14,784 bases of DNA, taken from NCBI GenBank assembly GCA_003695015.1, contig RFJD01000248.1:1-14784 (forward strand), read 5' to 3'. The DNA is from Verrucomicrobiota bacterium (GTDB lineage Bacteria > Verrucomicrobiota > Verrucomicrobiia > Limisphaerales > J093). The notes under the pieces are model-generated. The model was given only the letters and a program-made list of their open reading frames with translations, did not search any database and was not told the origin of the DNA. Shown here piece by piece: positions 1-8,700 of this stretch (positions are counted from its first letter, which is position 1; each line of letters opens with the position of its first letter). Made by a program: the position numbers and the translations under genes.

Positions 1-614
1 TCGGGTCGGGGCACGCCCATCAATTGGGCGGTGGGGCGGGCGGGATTGAGCAGCGGGCCGAGGAAGTTGAAGAGGGTGCGGCGGCCGCGTTGGGCGCAGA
101 GCTTGCGGGCGGGGGCGATGTGTTTGAAGGCCGGATGGTAACGGGGGGCGAAGAGGAAGACGAAACCGCGGCCGGCAAGGATGCGGGCGGCTTGGTCGGG
201 TTCCAGCTCGATGGGGATGCCGAGCGCCTCGAGGACGTCGGCGCTGCCGGACTTCGAGGTGACAGCCCGGTTGCCGTGTTTGGCGACCGGCACTCCGGCG
301 GTGGCGGCGATGAGGGCGGCGGCGGTCGAGAGGTTGATGGTGCCGAGTCCGTCGCCACCGGTGCCCACGACGTCCAGCAAGCCCCGCTCGCGCAGGGCGG
401 GGGGCACGGGCAGCGGGGTGGCCCGCTCGCGCAGTTCGCGGGCAAAGCCGGCGATCTCCTCCGGGGTCTCGCCCTTGTCGGCCAGGGCGATGAGGAAATC
501 GGCCTTGGCCTCCGGCGGAAACGCTTCGGCAACGAGCGCCTCGACGGCGGCGGGGATTTGGTCCGTGGTGAGCGGACGGCCGGCGCGGAGCTGGTTGGTC
601 AGGGTCGCAAGCAT
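1..614 (-). CDS. trpD: Anthranilate phosphoribosyltransferase, N-terminal part (runs off left edge)
   Basis: TrpD transfers the phosphoribosyl group of PRPP to anthranilate, the second step of tryptophan synthesis from chorismate, in the cytoplasm. Reading the minus strand from the ATG at 614-612 gives 204 codons without a stop before the window ends; the family is usually about 340 residues, so the C-terminal third is outside. Signature motifs are clear: the N-terminal helical start MLATLTNQLRAGRPLT, the PRPP-binding glycine loop VVGTGGDGLGTINLST, then KHGNRAVTSKSGSADVLEALG (residues around 115-135), YHPAFKHIAPAR and FNFLGPLLNPA. These are diagnostic of the family. The start is the first ATG before the conserved N-terminal helix; no strong ribosome-binding site precedes it. 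It is transcribed away from the signalling genes that start at 692. No other trp gene is visible. Identification is secure. Confidence 0.95.
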   Translation of the reverse strand, partial: MLATLTNQLRAGRPLTTDQIPAAVEALVAEAFPPEAKADFLIALADKGETPEEIAGFARELRERATPLPVPPALRERGLLDVVGTGGDGLGTINLSTAAALIAATAGVPVAKHGNRAVTSKSGSADVLEALGIPIELEPDQAARILAGRGFVFLFAPRYHPAFKHIAPARKLCAQRGRRTLFNFLGPLLNPARPTAQLMGVPRP

Positions 615-691
615 GCCGCCAGTGTAAGCGTCGGGCGACCGGGGCCAAGGCCGGAAGCGGGCGCGGAGGCATGGGGGCAGGGTGATGGGGG

Positions 692-1831
692 ATGGCCGGG
701 CCAAAGCGGTTGCCTGCCGCGGCACGCTTTGCCAAGTTGGCGACCATGCGTGACGCCACACCCGGGAATGGCCATCACCACGGTTGGGAAACGGCGGCCC
801 GCCCGGGCCGGTCGCGTCCGGACGGCGGCCGGGCGGGCGTGGTGGCGGTTCTGGGGATCATGGGGTTGTGGCTGGCGGCGACGGGGTGTGGTCCGGCGGC
901 CGGGCCGGAGCGGATCCCGGCCGGCGGGCGTTGGGTTCACCGGGTGCCGCCGGGGACGGCGTTGAAGCTGGCGCTGGTGCCGAACAGTTGTTCGCGCTTC
1001 TGGGACCTGGCGCGGAGCGGACTCAACAAGTTCGAGCAGGAGACCGGCATTCATGTGCCGATGTTGTGTCCCACCCGGGGCACTCTGGATGAGCAGCGGG
1101 CGATCCTCGAGCGGCTGGAACGGGAGGGGTATCACGGGGTGATGATCAGCGTGGTGTCGCCGGAGGAACAGACGCCGTTGATCAACCGGTTGGCGGAGCG
1201 GATGAACGTGATCACGGTCGATTCGGACGCCCCGCAATCGCGGCGGCTGGTGTTCGTGGGGCCGCAGCACTACGACATGGGGTTGGCGGCGGGGATGGCG
1301 ATCGTGCGCCTGTTGCCGGAGGGGGGAGAGATCGCGGTCTTTTGTGGGGAACTGACGGCGGAGAATTTCATCCAGCGCCTGCAGGGGTTGAGCGACGCGA
1401 TCCGCAACCACCGGATCCGGATCGTGGCGAAGTACGAAGACCGGACGGACCTGGACCGGGCGCGGCGGCAGGTGGCGGAGGCGTTGGAGACACATCCGGA
1501 GCTGGACCTGCTGGTGGGGTTGTGGTCGTACAACGGCGGCATCATCCGGGAGGTGCTCCAAGAGCGGGGGCTGGCCGGGCGGGTTCTGGCGGTGGCGGTG
1601 GCCGAGGAGGAGGAAACGTTGCAGGGGATCGAGGACGGGTCCATCCAGTGCGGGGTGGCGCAGACCGCTTTCGATTGCGCCTACTTGGGGGCGCGGCTCC
1701 TGCGCGACCTGGCCTTGCAGGGACCGGCCGCCCTGCCGCCGGGGGGCGTCATCAACACCGGCTTCATCTTGGTCGATCGTTCCAACCTCCACGAAGTCCG
1801 TGAGACGCGACGACGGCAAAGCAGCTATTGA
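692..1831 (+). CDS. Periplasmic sugar-binding-type lipoprotein (type I PBP, RbsB-like)
   Basis: This looks like a substrate-binding protein of the RbsB/LacI-like class (Peripla_BP_4 fold), probably tethered to a membrane and binding a sugar or sugar-like ligand. From this start the N-terminus has an arginine-rich stretch, a hydrophobic segment (about residues 49-62) and a lipobox LAATGC with C66 as the likely lipidated cysteine. The mature part begins KLALVPNSCSRFWDLARSGL, the typical first strand and helix. It continues with GYHGVMISVVSPEEQTPLIN, VITVDSDAP, FVGPQHYDMGLAAGMA, the hinge strand GEIAVFCGEL, a DLLVGLWSYNGG strand and a QCGVAQTAFDCAYLGA stretch, all in family order. ATG 692 has AGGG about nine bases upstream; ATG 746 is an alternative with a shorter n-region but no such site. 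The 3' end overlaps the sensor kinase gene if that uses GTG 1800. No permease or ATPase gene follows, so a sensory role is plausible. The ligand is unknown. Confidence 0.82.
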   Translation: MAGPKRLPAAARFAKLATMRDATPGNGHHHGWETAARPGRSRPDGGRAGVVAVLGIMGLWLAATGCGPAAGPERIPAGGRWVHRVPPGTALKLALVPNSCSRFWDLARSGLNKFEQETGIHVPMLCPTRGTLDEQRAILERLEREGYHGVMISVVSPEEQTPLINRLAERMNVITVDSDAPQSRRLVFVGPQHYDMGLAAGMAIVRLLPEGGEIAVFCGELTAENFIQRLQGLSDAIRNHRIRIVAKYEDRTDLDRARRQVAEALETHPELDLLVGLWSYNGGIIREVLQERGLAGRVLAVAVAEEEETLQGIEDGSIQCGVAQTAFDCAYLGARLLRDLALQGPAALPPGGVINTGFILVDRSNLHEVRETRRRQSSY

Positions 1832-4763
1832 ACCGGCGGTCCGGCGGGATCGGGGCCCCAAACCTCCGGGGTGGTGGATGTGGGTCGTGGTGCTGGTGGT
1901 GGGCGTGACGGCGGCGGTGAAGGCCGCACCGCCGCGCCCGGTCGTCTGGCAAACCCACCGGGAGCGGCGGTGGGACACCCAGGACGGCCTCCCGGACAAC
2001 ACCATCAACACCATCCTGCAAACCCGGGACGGCTATCTGTGGCTGGGCACCGACCGCGGGCTGGCGCGGTTCGACGGGGTGGATTTCGAGGTGTTCGACG
2101 CTTGGAACACCGGCGCGTTGCACAGCGAGCGGATCTCGGCCCTGGCGGAGGATGCCGACGGCGGGTTGTGGATCGGGACCAAGGGAGGCGGCCTGAGCCG
2201 GCTGGTCGAGGGGCGGTTTTCCCACGTCGGGTTGTCGAGCCAGTTCATCACCGCCTTGTGCGGCGACCGGGAGGGACGGGTGTGGGCGGCCACAGCCGGC
2301 GGCGGGGTGTTCGTTTTCGACGAGGGCGAAGTGCGGAGTTACACCGCCAGCAGCGGGTTGCCGGACCTGTTTGTGCTGTCGTTGATGGAAGGCACCGAAG
2401 GGGCGATGTGGGTGGGGATGCGGGATGCGGGACTGGCCCGGATCGTGGGGGACCGGTGTGAACCGCTGCCTTTGGGCGAGTCCGCGCCGCCAGCCCCGGT
2501 GCGGGTTTTGTGCGCCGGGCCGGAGGGACGATGGTGGGCCGGCACCGCCGCCGGGTTGTGGGTGGGCGAAGCCGCTGGCGGCCGGCTGTTCACCCAGCAG
2601 GACGGTTTGCCGGACGACCAGGTGCAGGCGCTGGCGCCGGACGGCGCCGGGGGAGTCTGGATTGGGACCCGGCGCGGAGCGGTGCATTGGCGGGCCGGAG
2701 GCGCGGAGTCCGCCGGAACCGCCGGCATCTGGCTGGCGGGGGAGTCGGTCACCGCCGCGTGCCTGGACCGGGAAGGCAACGTGTGGCTGGGAACCGAAGG
2801 GGCCGGTCTGGTGCAACTGGCCCGGATGCCGGTGGCGTCCCTGACGGCGCGCCAGGGACTGTCGCATGAGACCGTCCAGTGCGTTTTGGAGGACCGAACC
2901 GGCCGGGTGTGGCTCGGCACGGCCGGCGGGCTGAACTGCCTTTCGAACCGGTGGCTGTATGCTTGGGGGCCCGCCGACGGCCTGGCGCAGGAGATCGTGA
3001 CCGCGCTGTTCGAGGATCGGCGGGGACGGGTTTGGATCGGCACCCAGGGCGGGGTCAGCCGCTGGGAGGAGGGACGGCTCGTGAGATGCCCGGCCTCCGA
3101 AGGCTGGCCGCAAAGCAGTGTGTGGGCGTTTCTGGAGGACGAGGAGGGAGGGCTGTGGATGGGAACCAGTGAGGGATTGTGGCGGCGCGGGCCGGAGGGA
3201 ACGGCCCGCTACGGAGTGGACGATGGACTGCCGAGCAACGACATCCGCGCGCTGGCCCGGGCTCCGGATGGGCGGATGTGGATCGGCACCGCGCACGGGC
3301 TGGCCTACCTCGAGTCGGGGCGTTTCCGGGGTCTGCCCATGCCGGAGGCGTTGCTGGCCCGGATCATCCTGTGCCTGCACGTGGATGGGTCGGGCGACCT
3401 CTGGTGCGGGACTCTCGGGGGCGGGTTGCTGCGGGTCCACCACGGCCGGTTGGACGCCCTGTCGGTGCGGGACGGTTTGCCCGACAACACCATCCTGCAA
3501 GTCTTGGAAGACGGACGGAACCGCCTTTGGCTGACGACGCGCCGGGGGCTGTTTCGCGTCGCGAAGGCATGGTTCGAGCAGAGGGTGCGCGGGCAAAAGC
3601 CGACGGTTCCCGGCCCCCAGCGGTACGGGGAGGCCGACGGCCTGCCCAGCGACCAATGCCGCGGATTCGCCCAGCCGGCGGGGTGGCGCTCCCGGGATGG
3701 GCGGTTGTGGGTGCCGACGCTGCGGGGGGTGGGCGTCATCGATCCGGACGAAGCGCCGGTCGAGGAAACCCCGCCGCCGGTGGTGATCAAGCAGGTGTTG
3801 GCGGACAATGAGTTGCTGCCGGTCGGACCGGTCATCCGGGTGGGGCCCGGTCGGGAGCGGCTGGAGTTCCGGTTCGTGGCTTTGAGTTTCCGTGCGCCGG
3901 AGCGACTCCGGTTCCGCTACCGGCTGGAGGGATTCGAGGCGGACTGGACGGATGCCGGGACACGGCGCGTGGCCTACTACACCCGTGTCCCGCCCGGGAC
4001 GTACCGCTTCCGTGCAGCCGTCACCCACCCGGACGGCCGTTGGCCCGAGCAGGAGACGACGGCGGCGGTGGTGGTGTTGCCGTATTTCTGGGAGACGGCC
4101 TGGTTCCGGTTCGGGGTGGTGGGTTTGCTCGCCCTCACCGTCCTGAGTGTGCACCGCTGGCGGGTGGCCCGGGTCCGGTCTTTGGAGCGGTTGCGGCTTC
4201 GGATTGCCCGCGACCTGCACGACGAGGTGGGCAGCAACCTCAGCAGCATCGTGCTGCTCAGCCGCATGGCGCCGCCGCCGGTGCCGGAAGAGCTGGCCGA
4301 CATCCGGCGCGTGGCCGAGGAAACCATCGAGGCCCTGCGCGACCTCGTCTGGCTGATCAACCCCGAGCACGACCGGATGGGCCATGTGATCGCCCGGATG
4401 GAGGAGACCGCGCGGACCATGCTCCGGGGGGTGGAGTACGCGTTCCATTGCGAGGGCGTGCCGCGGGAGCAACCGTTGAGCCTTGCGTGCCGGCAGAATC
4501 TGCTGCCCGTGTTCAAGGAGATCCTCCACAACGCCATCCGGCACGGCCGTCCCCGGCGGGTCGAAATCCGCCTGGCCGCCCGCAACCGGCGGCTCGAACT
4601 GAGCGTCCGCGACGACGGCGTCGGGTTCGATCCGGCGACCGCCCGGCCGGGCGACGGCTTGCGGAACTTCCAGCGTCGCGCGGCCGAGATGGGCGGGACG
4701 ATCGACGTGGAGAGCGCGCCCGGCCGCGGCACGACCGTCACCTTGCGGTTCCCTCTCCCGTGA
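1800..4763 (+). CDS. Membrane sensor histidine kinase with 14-motif beta-propeller and Y_Y_Y domain
   Basis: A two-component sensor resembling the extracellular half of Bacteroidetes HTCS proteins but ending as a simple kinase. After a signal or anchor segment (VVVLVVGVTAAV, residues 29-40), fourteen repeats of the type LWLGTxxGLxR, often preceded by DGLP, run from about residue 50 to 660, matching two seven-bladed Reg_prop propellers. A Y_Y_Y domain (about 688-760, with YRLEGFEADW and PPGTYRFRA) leads to one transmembrane helix (about 768-787). Directly after it come a HisKA_3-type dimerisation helix, ARDLHDEVGSNLSS, with phospho-accepting H807, and a HATPase_c domain: N box around N911, G1 box DDGVGFD at 938-944, G2 region GDGLRNFQRRA from 951. 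There is no HAMP, receiver or DNA-binding domain. I chose GTG 1800 because it supplies basic residues before the hydrophobic segment; ATG 1878 would leave none. It overlaps the binding-protein gene by 32 bp, and its partner is probably the regulator at 4809. Confidence 0.93.
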   Translation: MRRDDGKAAIEPAVRRDRGPKPPGWWMWVVVLVVGVTAAVKAAPPRPVVWQTHRERRWDTQDGLPDNTINTILQTRDGYLWLGTDRGLARFDGVDFEVFDAWNTGALHSERISALAEDADGGLWIGTKGGGLSRLVEGRFSHVGLSSQFITALCGDREGRVWAATAGGGVFVFDEGEVRSYTASSGLPDLFVLSLMEGTEGAMWVGMRDAGLARIVGDRCEPLPLGESAPPAPVRVLCAGPEGRWWAGTAAGLWVGEAAGGRLFTQQDGLPDDQVQALAPDGAGGVWIGTRRGAVHWRAGGAESAGTAGIWLAGESVTAACLDREGNVWLGTEGAGLVQLARMPVASLTARQGLSHETVQCVLEDRTGRVWLGTAGGLNCLSNRWLYAWGPADGLAQEIVTALFEDRRGRVWIGTQGGVSRWEEGRLVRCPASEGWPQSSVWAFLEDEEGGLWMGTSEGLWRRGPEGTARYGVDDGLPSNDIRALARAPDGRMWIGTAHGLAYLESGRFRGLPMPEALLARIILCLHVDGSGDLWCGTLGGGLLRVHHGRLDALSVRDGLPDNTILQVLEDGRNRLWLTTRRGLFRVAKAWFEQRVRGQKPTVPGPQRYGEADGLPSDQCRGFAQPAGWRSRDGRLWVPTLRGVGVIDPDEAPVEETPPPVVIKQVLADNELLPVGPVIRVGPGRERLEFRFVALSFRAPERLRFRYRLEGFEADWTDAGTRRVAYYTRVPPGTYRFRAAVTHPDGRWPEQETTAAVVVLPYFWETAWFRFGVVGLLALTVLSVHRWRVARVRSLERLRLRIARDLHDEVGSNLSSIVLLSRMAPPPVPEELADIRRVAEETIEALRDLVWLINPEHDRMGHVIARMEETARTMLRGVEYAFHCEGVPREQPLSLACRQNLLPVFKEILHNAIRHGRPRRVEIRLAARNRRLELSVRDDGVGFDPATARPGDGLRNFQRRAAEMGGTIDVESAPGRGTTVTLRFPLP

Positions 4764-4765
4764 TT

Positions 4766-4778
4766 GCGGGATGCCCGC
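4766..4778 (+). other. Small hairpin between kinase and regulator genes
   Basis: Just after the kinase stop codon, GCGGG and CCCGC can pair around a three-base loop. There is no T-run after it, so it is unlikely to be an intrinsic terminator. It could slightly affect coupling of the kinase and regulator genes, or be chance in GC-rich DNA. Confidence 0.2.
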
Positions 4779-4808
4779 GCGGGGCCGACCTGCTAGATTC
4801 GGGCAGTC

Positions 4809-5483
4809 ATGAAGCCGACGCCCGTCCCGGAAACGGCCGCCACCGCGGCGATCACCGTCTGGTTGGTGGAGGACAACCGCTCCTTCAGCCGGGCGCTGAC
4901 CCGGGTCCTGGGACGGGCCGAGGGGGTGACGTGCGCCCGGGTGTTTTCCACCGCGGAGGACCTGCTGGAAGCCTTGGCCGACCAACCGGGCCCGGACGTG
5001 TTGTTGATGGACGTCCAACTCCCGGGCCGGAGCGGGTTGGAAGTGTTGCCGGCCATCCGGGAAGCCTCGCCGAAGACCCGGGTGGTCATGCTCACGGTGT
5101 TCGACGATCCGGACAAGGTCTTCCGCGCGGTCTGCGCCGGGGCCTCCGGTTACCTTCTCAAGACGGCCACGGCCGAGCGGATCGTCGAGTCCATCCGCGA
5201 GGCGTCGGCCGGCGGCGCCCCCATGCACCCGCAGGTGGCGCGACTGGTGCTGGACCAGTTCGCGCGCCTGAACCGTCCCCGGCACGACGCCTACCATCTC
5301 ACACCGCGGGAACGCCACATCCTGGAGCTGATGACCGAGGGGCTCACCAAGAAAGAAATCGCCGCCCGGCTCGACTTGAGTTTCCACACCGTGGACACCC
5401 ACCTTCGCAACATCTACGCCAAGCTCCACGTCCACAACAGCTCCGGCGCGGTGGCCAAGGCCCTGCGCGAACGGCTCTTCTGA
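4809..5483 (+). CDS. NarL/FixJ-family response regulator (REC + LuxR-type HTH)
   Basis: A 224-residue cytoplasmic DNA-binding response regulator. The receiver domain (about residues 14-135) has the acidic pair E21/D22, the phospho-acceptor D68 in LLMDVQLPG, the switch threonine T96 in VVMLTVFDD and K118 in GYLLKTA, so all key receiver residues are present. A linker leads to a LuxR-type helix-turn-helix (about 163-224): LTPRERHILELMTEGLTKKE, then the recognition-helix region FHTVDTHLRNIYAKL. The gene follows the histidine kinase by 45 bp on the same strand, and HisKA_3 kinases generally pair with NarL-type regulators, so a cognate pair is a strong inference. The start is the ATG at 4809, preceded by no clear ribosome-binding site; a downstream start would cut into the first beta-strand (ITVWLVEDN). 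Its target promoters cannot be read from this sequence; the downstream glycan-related genes are candidates. Confidence 0.95.
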   Translation: MKPTPVPETAATAAITVWLVEDNRSFSRALTRVLGRAEGVTCARVFSTAEDLLEALADQPGPDVLLMDVQLPGRSGLEVLPAIREASPKTRVVMLTVFDDPDKVFRAVCAGASGYLLKTATAERIVESIREASAGGAPMHPQVARLVLDQFARLNRPRHDAYHLTPRERHILELMTEGLTKKEIAARLDLSFHTVDTHLRNIYAKLHVHNSSGAVAKALRERLF

Positions 5484-5499
5484 TCCCCGCGGTTTCGGC

Positions 5500-5512
5500 C
5501 CCCGTTCCGGGG
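5500..5512 (+). terminator. Possible weak terminator after the regulator gene
   Basis: CCCCG and CGGGG can pair around a TTC loop, 16 bases after the response regulator stop. The following bases (GGTTCTTCCTCC) are pyrimidine-rich but not a true T-run. It lies at the start of a 293-bp region (5484-5776) that separates the signalling genes from the secreted-protein gene. In that region I see no RNA gene, riboswitch or convincing promoter. An open frame in phase with the next gene extends back to an ATG at 5645, but its first 44 residues do not look like an exported N-terminus. Confidence 0.25.
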
Positions 5513-5776
5513 CGGTTCTTCCTCCGCTTCCCAAGGTTCTTCGGCCCCGCCGCGAACATCGGCGCAACCCCTGCCGGGTCGAGGGCCTCGCAAGGGCGGA
5601 AAACGCCGCGACGGCCGGCCGGCCGCGCTCCCGCATTTGCGTGAATGGACGGATGCGCCGCCGCCCGGGAAACTGGAGGAGTCATCACCGGCATCGGCCT
5701 GGCAGGGGGAAGGGCGGTCGTGACGGTGATGTCGGTGCGTGTCAAAGACCGAAATCACCCAACGAACGAGCAGCTT

Positions 5777-8700
5777 ATGAAACGAGTGCATCGAACGGCG
5801 CCCTGGATCATGGCCGGCGCGATCCTGGCGGGTTGGACCGCCTTGGCCGGCGTGACCTTCGTGGGCAACGACTGGGACACCGACGCCGCGTGGCGTACGC
5901 CTGAGGTGGCCAAGCCGAACGACTTGGACGGCGACAACATCTACGGGACCGCCGGCTACTACCTGCCGGCGGGCCTGCGCGCCGGCTACGAGGATCCGTG
6001 GCTGGCGGACAACGTGATCACCGGACCTTCCAACGACGACGACATCAACACGCTGCCCGATTTCATCACGGGCTTGGAGTTTGCCGATGCGGCCCAGCGG
6101 GGCCGTTCGTGGGGTGGCGCGGGCGGCAACTTCGGCGCCTTGGACAACGTGGGCGGGGGCCACACCGGCTGGACCGGCGCGCCCATCCTGCTTTCGCCCG
6201 GCAGCAGTGATCCGATGACGCTGGTGCTCAAGCGCACCGATTCCCCGGCCTTCCGGCTGACCCTGATCCTGGGCAACAACCCGGACGAAGGACCGTTTTC
6301 CGATCCGCAGGGCCAGGAAATCACGGTGGACGACGGCACGGGACCGGTCACCCAGATCAGCGGCGACACGGTTTTCCACGCCCGGACCACCTACCAGAGC
6401 TGGGACATCCCGGCCGGCAGCAGCGACATCACCATCACCCTGGTGGGGTTGCCGGCGGGTACGGGCGTGGCCCGTTTGTCCGGTTTGGCCATCGACACCC
6501 TCGAGGTTCTCCCGCCCAAGATCGTCTCCCAACCGGTTGGCGGGACCTTCGTGGCCGGCAATCCGCTGACGCTGCGGGTCGAAGCCAGCGGCGCCCAGCT
6601 CAGCTACCAATGGTACAAGGACGGCGTGGAAATCCCCGGCGCCACCGAAGCCGCGTTGACCATTGACGCCCTCACCGAGGCCGATGCCGGCGACTATCAT
6701 GTCGTCGTGTCCAACGCCGGCGGGTCGGTGACCAGCGACGCGGTCACCATCACCGTCGAGGCCGGCCTGCCACCGGCCTTGGTGGCCTATCAGCAGGCGG
6801 TCCAGAGTCATCCCGCCCTGCTGGCCTATTACACCTTCGACGCCGCGAACGCCTCCGACGCCACCGGCGTGTTCCCCGGCACGTTGGTGGGGACGACCGC
6901 GTTCGGGGCCGGTGTCGGCGGCGGCGCCGACAAGGCGCTGGTGCGTCAGGGCGGCGGCCACGTCACTCTCGGCGAGGTGCCGGAGTTCGACTTCTCGACC
7001 GGCGTCGGCACGGTGGAGGGATGGATCCGGGCCGATTGGGCGCCGGGCGGCGGCTACAACCCCGCCATCTGGGCCGATCGCGACGGCGGCCCGGTCAACT
7101 GGAGCATCCACATGCGCCGGGGCGACAAGGCCAGCATCATGCACTGGAACGGATCGGCGGTGGCGCAAATCGCCATCCCGCCGGCCGGGGAGGAATGGCA
7201 TCACCTGGCCATGACGTTCAACGGCGACCAGTGGAGCGTGTATTGGGACGGCGAGTTGATGGGCACGGCCACCCAGCCGTTCGGCGCCGGGTGGGAGTCG
7301 CCCACGCAACTGGGCTCCTCCTCGGCGGCGGCCACCACCGAGGGTTGGATGGGCGCCCTGGATGAAGTGGCCTTCTACGCTGACATCCTGGACGAGAACA
7401 CCATTCGGGAGCACTACAACCACATCCTGGCGGCGCGGCCTCCGGAGATCGTGGCCCAACCGCAGGGCGGCACGTTCCTGGCCGGTTTGAACGTGACCTT
7501 GCAGGTCGAGGTCAAGGGCCTGAACCTCGCCTACCAGTGGTACAAGGACGGCGAGCCGATCGCCGGCGCCACCGGCGCCACCCTGAACCTGCCCGCCATC
7601 GGCGCGGCCGACGCCGGGGAATACCGGGTCGAGGTCTCGAACCCGAACGGCACGGTGAGCAGCGACCCGGTCACCGTGGCGGTCGAGGAGGCCATTCCCG
7701 CCAACCTGGCCGGCTACCAGCAGGCGTTGGCCGGCGAGACGAGCCTGTTGGCCTATTATGCCTTCGACGATTTGACGGCCCGGGACACCAGCGGCCACGG
7801 TCATGATGGGACGCTTGTGGGGAGCGCCGCTTTCGGGGAAGGCGTGGCCGGCGGGGCGGACAAGGCGGTGGTGCTCGATGGCAACGGGCACGTGGACTTG
7901 GGCCAGGTGCCCCCGTTGGATTTCGCCGACGGCACCGGCACCGTGGAGTTGTTCGTCCGGGCCGATTGGGAGGCGGCGCCCTCCTACAATCCGGTGGTGG
8001 TTTCCGACCGCGACCGGGAGATGGGGCTGATCAACTACAGCTTCAACCTCTCCGCCGACAAGACGCAGTTGATCTTCTTCGACGGCGTCAACGCCCAGAC
8101 CGCCACGTTGCTCGCCCCGGCGGGCGAGGTCTGGCATCACCTGGCGGTGGTGTTCAACGGCGCCAACTCCGCGTTCTATTGGGACGGCCAATTTGCCGGC
8201 AATTTCGACGCCACCGTCTTCGGTGGCAGCCCCGAGGCGCCCACCCAGCTCGGCTCCGCCGCGCCGATCGGGCAGTTGCGATGGATGGGCGCCCTGGACG
8301 AAGTGGCCTTCTTGGACGACCCGCTTCCGGCCGCCGCCATCCAGCAGCACTACGCCGCCTTCTTGGGCGAGTCGCTTCCGGTGATCGTGGCGCAGCCCGT
8401 TGGCGGCAACCGCTTCGTCGGTCAGGGCTGGACCTTCGCCGTGGCGGTCCAAGGGGCCAACCTCGCCTTCCAGTGGTACAAGGACGGCCAGCCGATCGCG
8501 GGCGCCACGGGGGCGAAGCTCGAACTGGCCGACCTGACCGCCGCCGACGCCGGCGTGTACCACGTGGTGGTCAGCAACGCCGCGGGGGCGGTGAGCAGCG
8601 ATCCGGCCGCCCTGGCGGTCATCGTCCCCGACTTGGCGGCCTACCAGCAGGCGGTCAAGAGTGAGCCCGGGCTGATTTCGTACTACTCGTTCGACTTGGG

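Noticed and set aside
24..965. A plus-strand open frame over the trpD region
   Set aside because: Its product is a glycine-rich, biased sequence. The minus strand at 1-614 gives a textbook TrpD sequence, so this frame is the shadow.
599..2014. A 471-codon minus-strand open frame opposite the binding-protein gene
   Set aside because: It overlaps the trpD start region and the binding-protein gene; its product is a biased antisense translation without motifs.
1764..5636. A 1290-codon open frame on the minus strand opposite the kinase and regulator genes
   Set aside because: The plus strand carries clear kinase, propeller and receiver motifs. The minus-strand product is low-complexity, rich in P, R, H and G, with no domain; it is open only because stop codons are rare in GC-rich antisense frames.
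5645..5776. A longer N-terminus for the LamG protein from ATG 5645
   Set aside because: The extra 44 residues precede a complete signal peptide beginning at 5777 and show no feature of their own.
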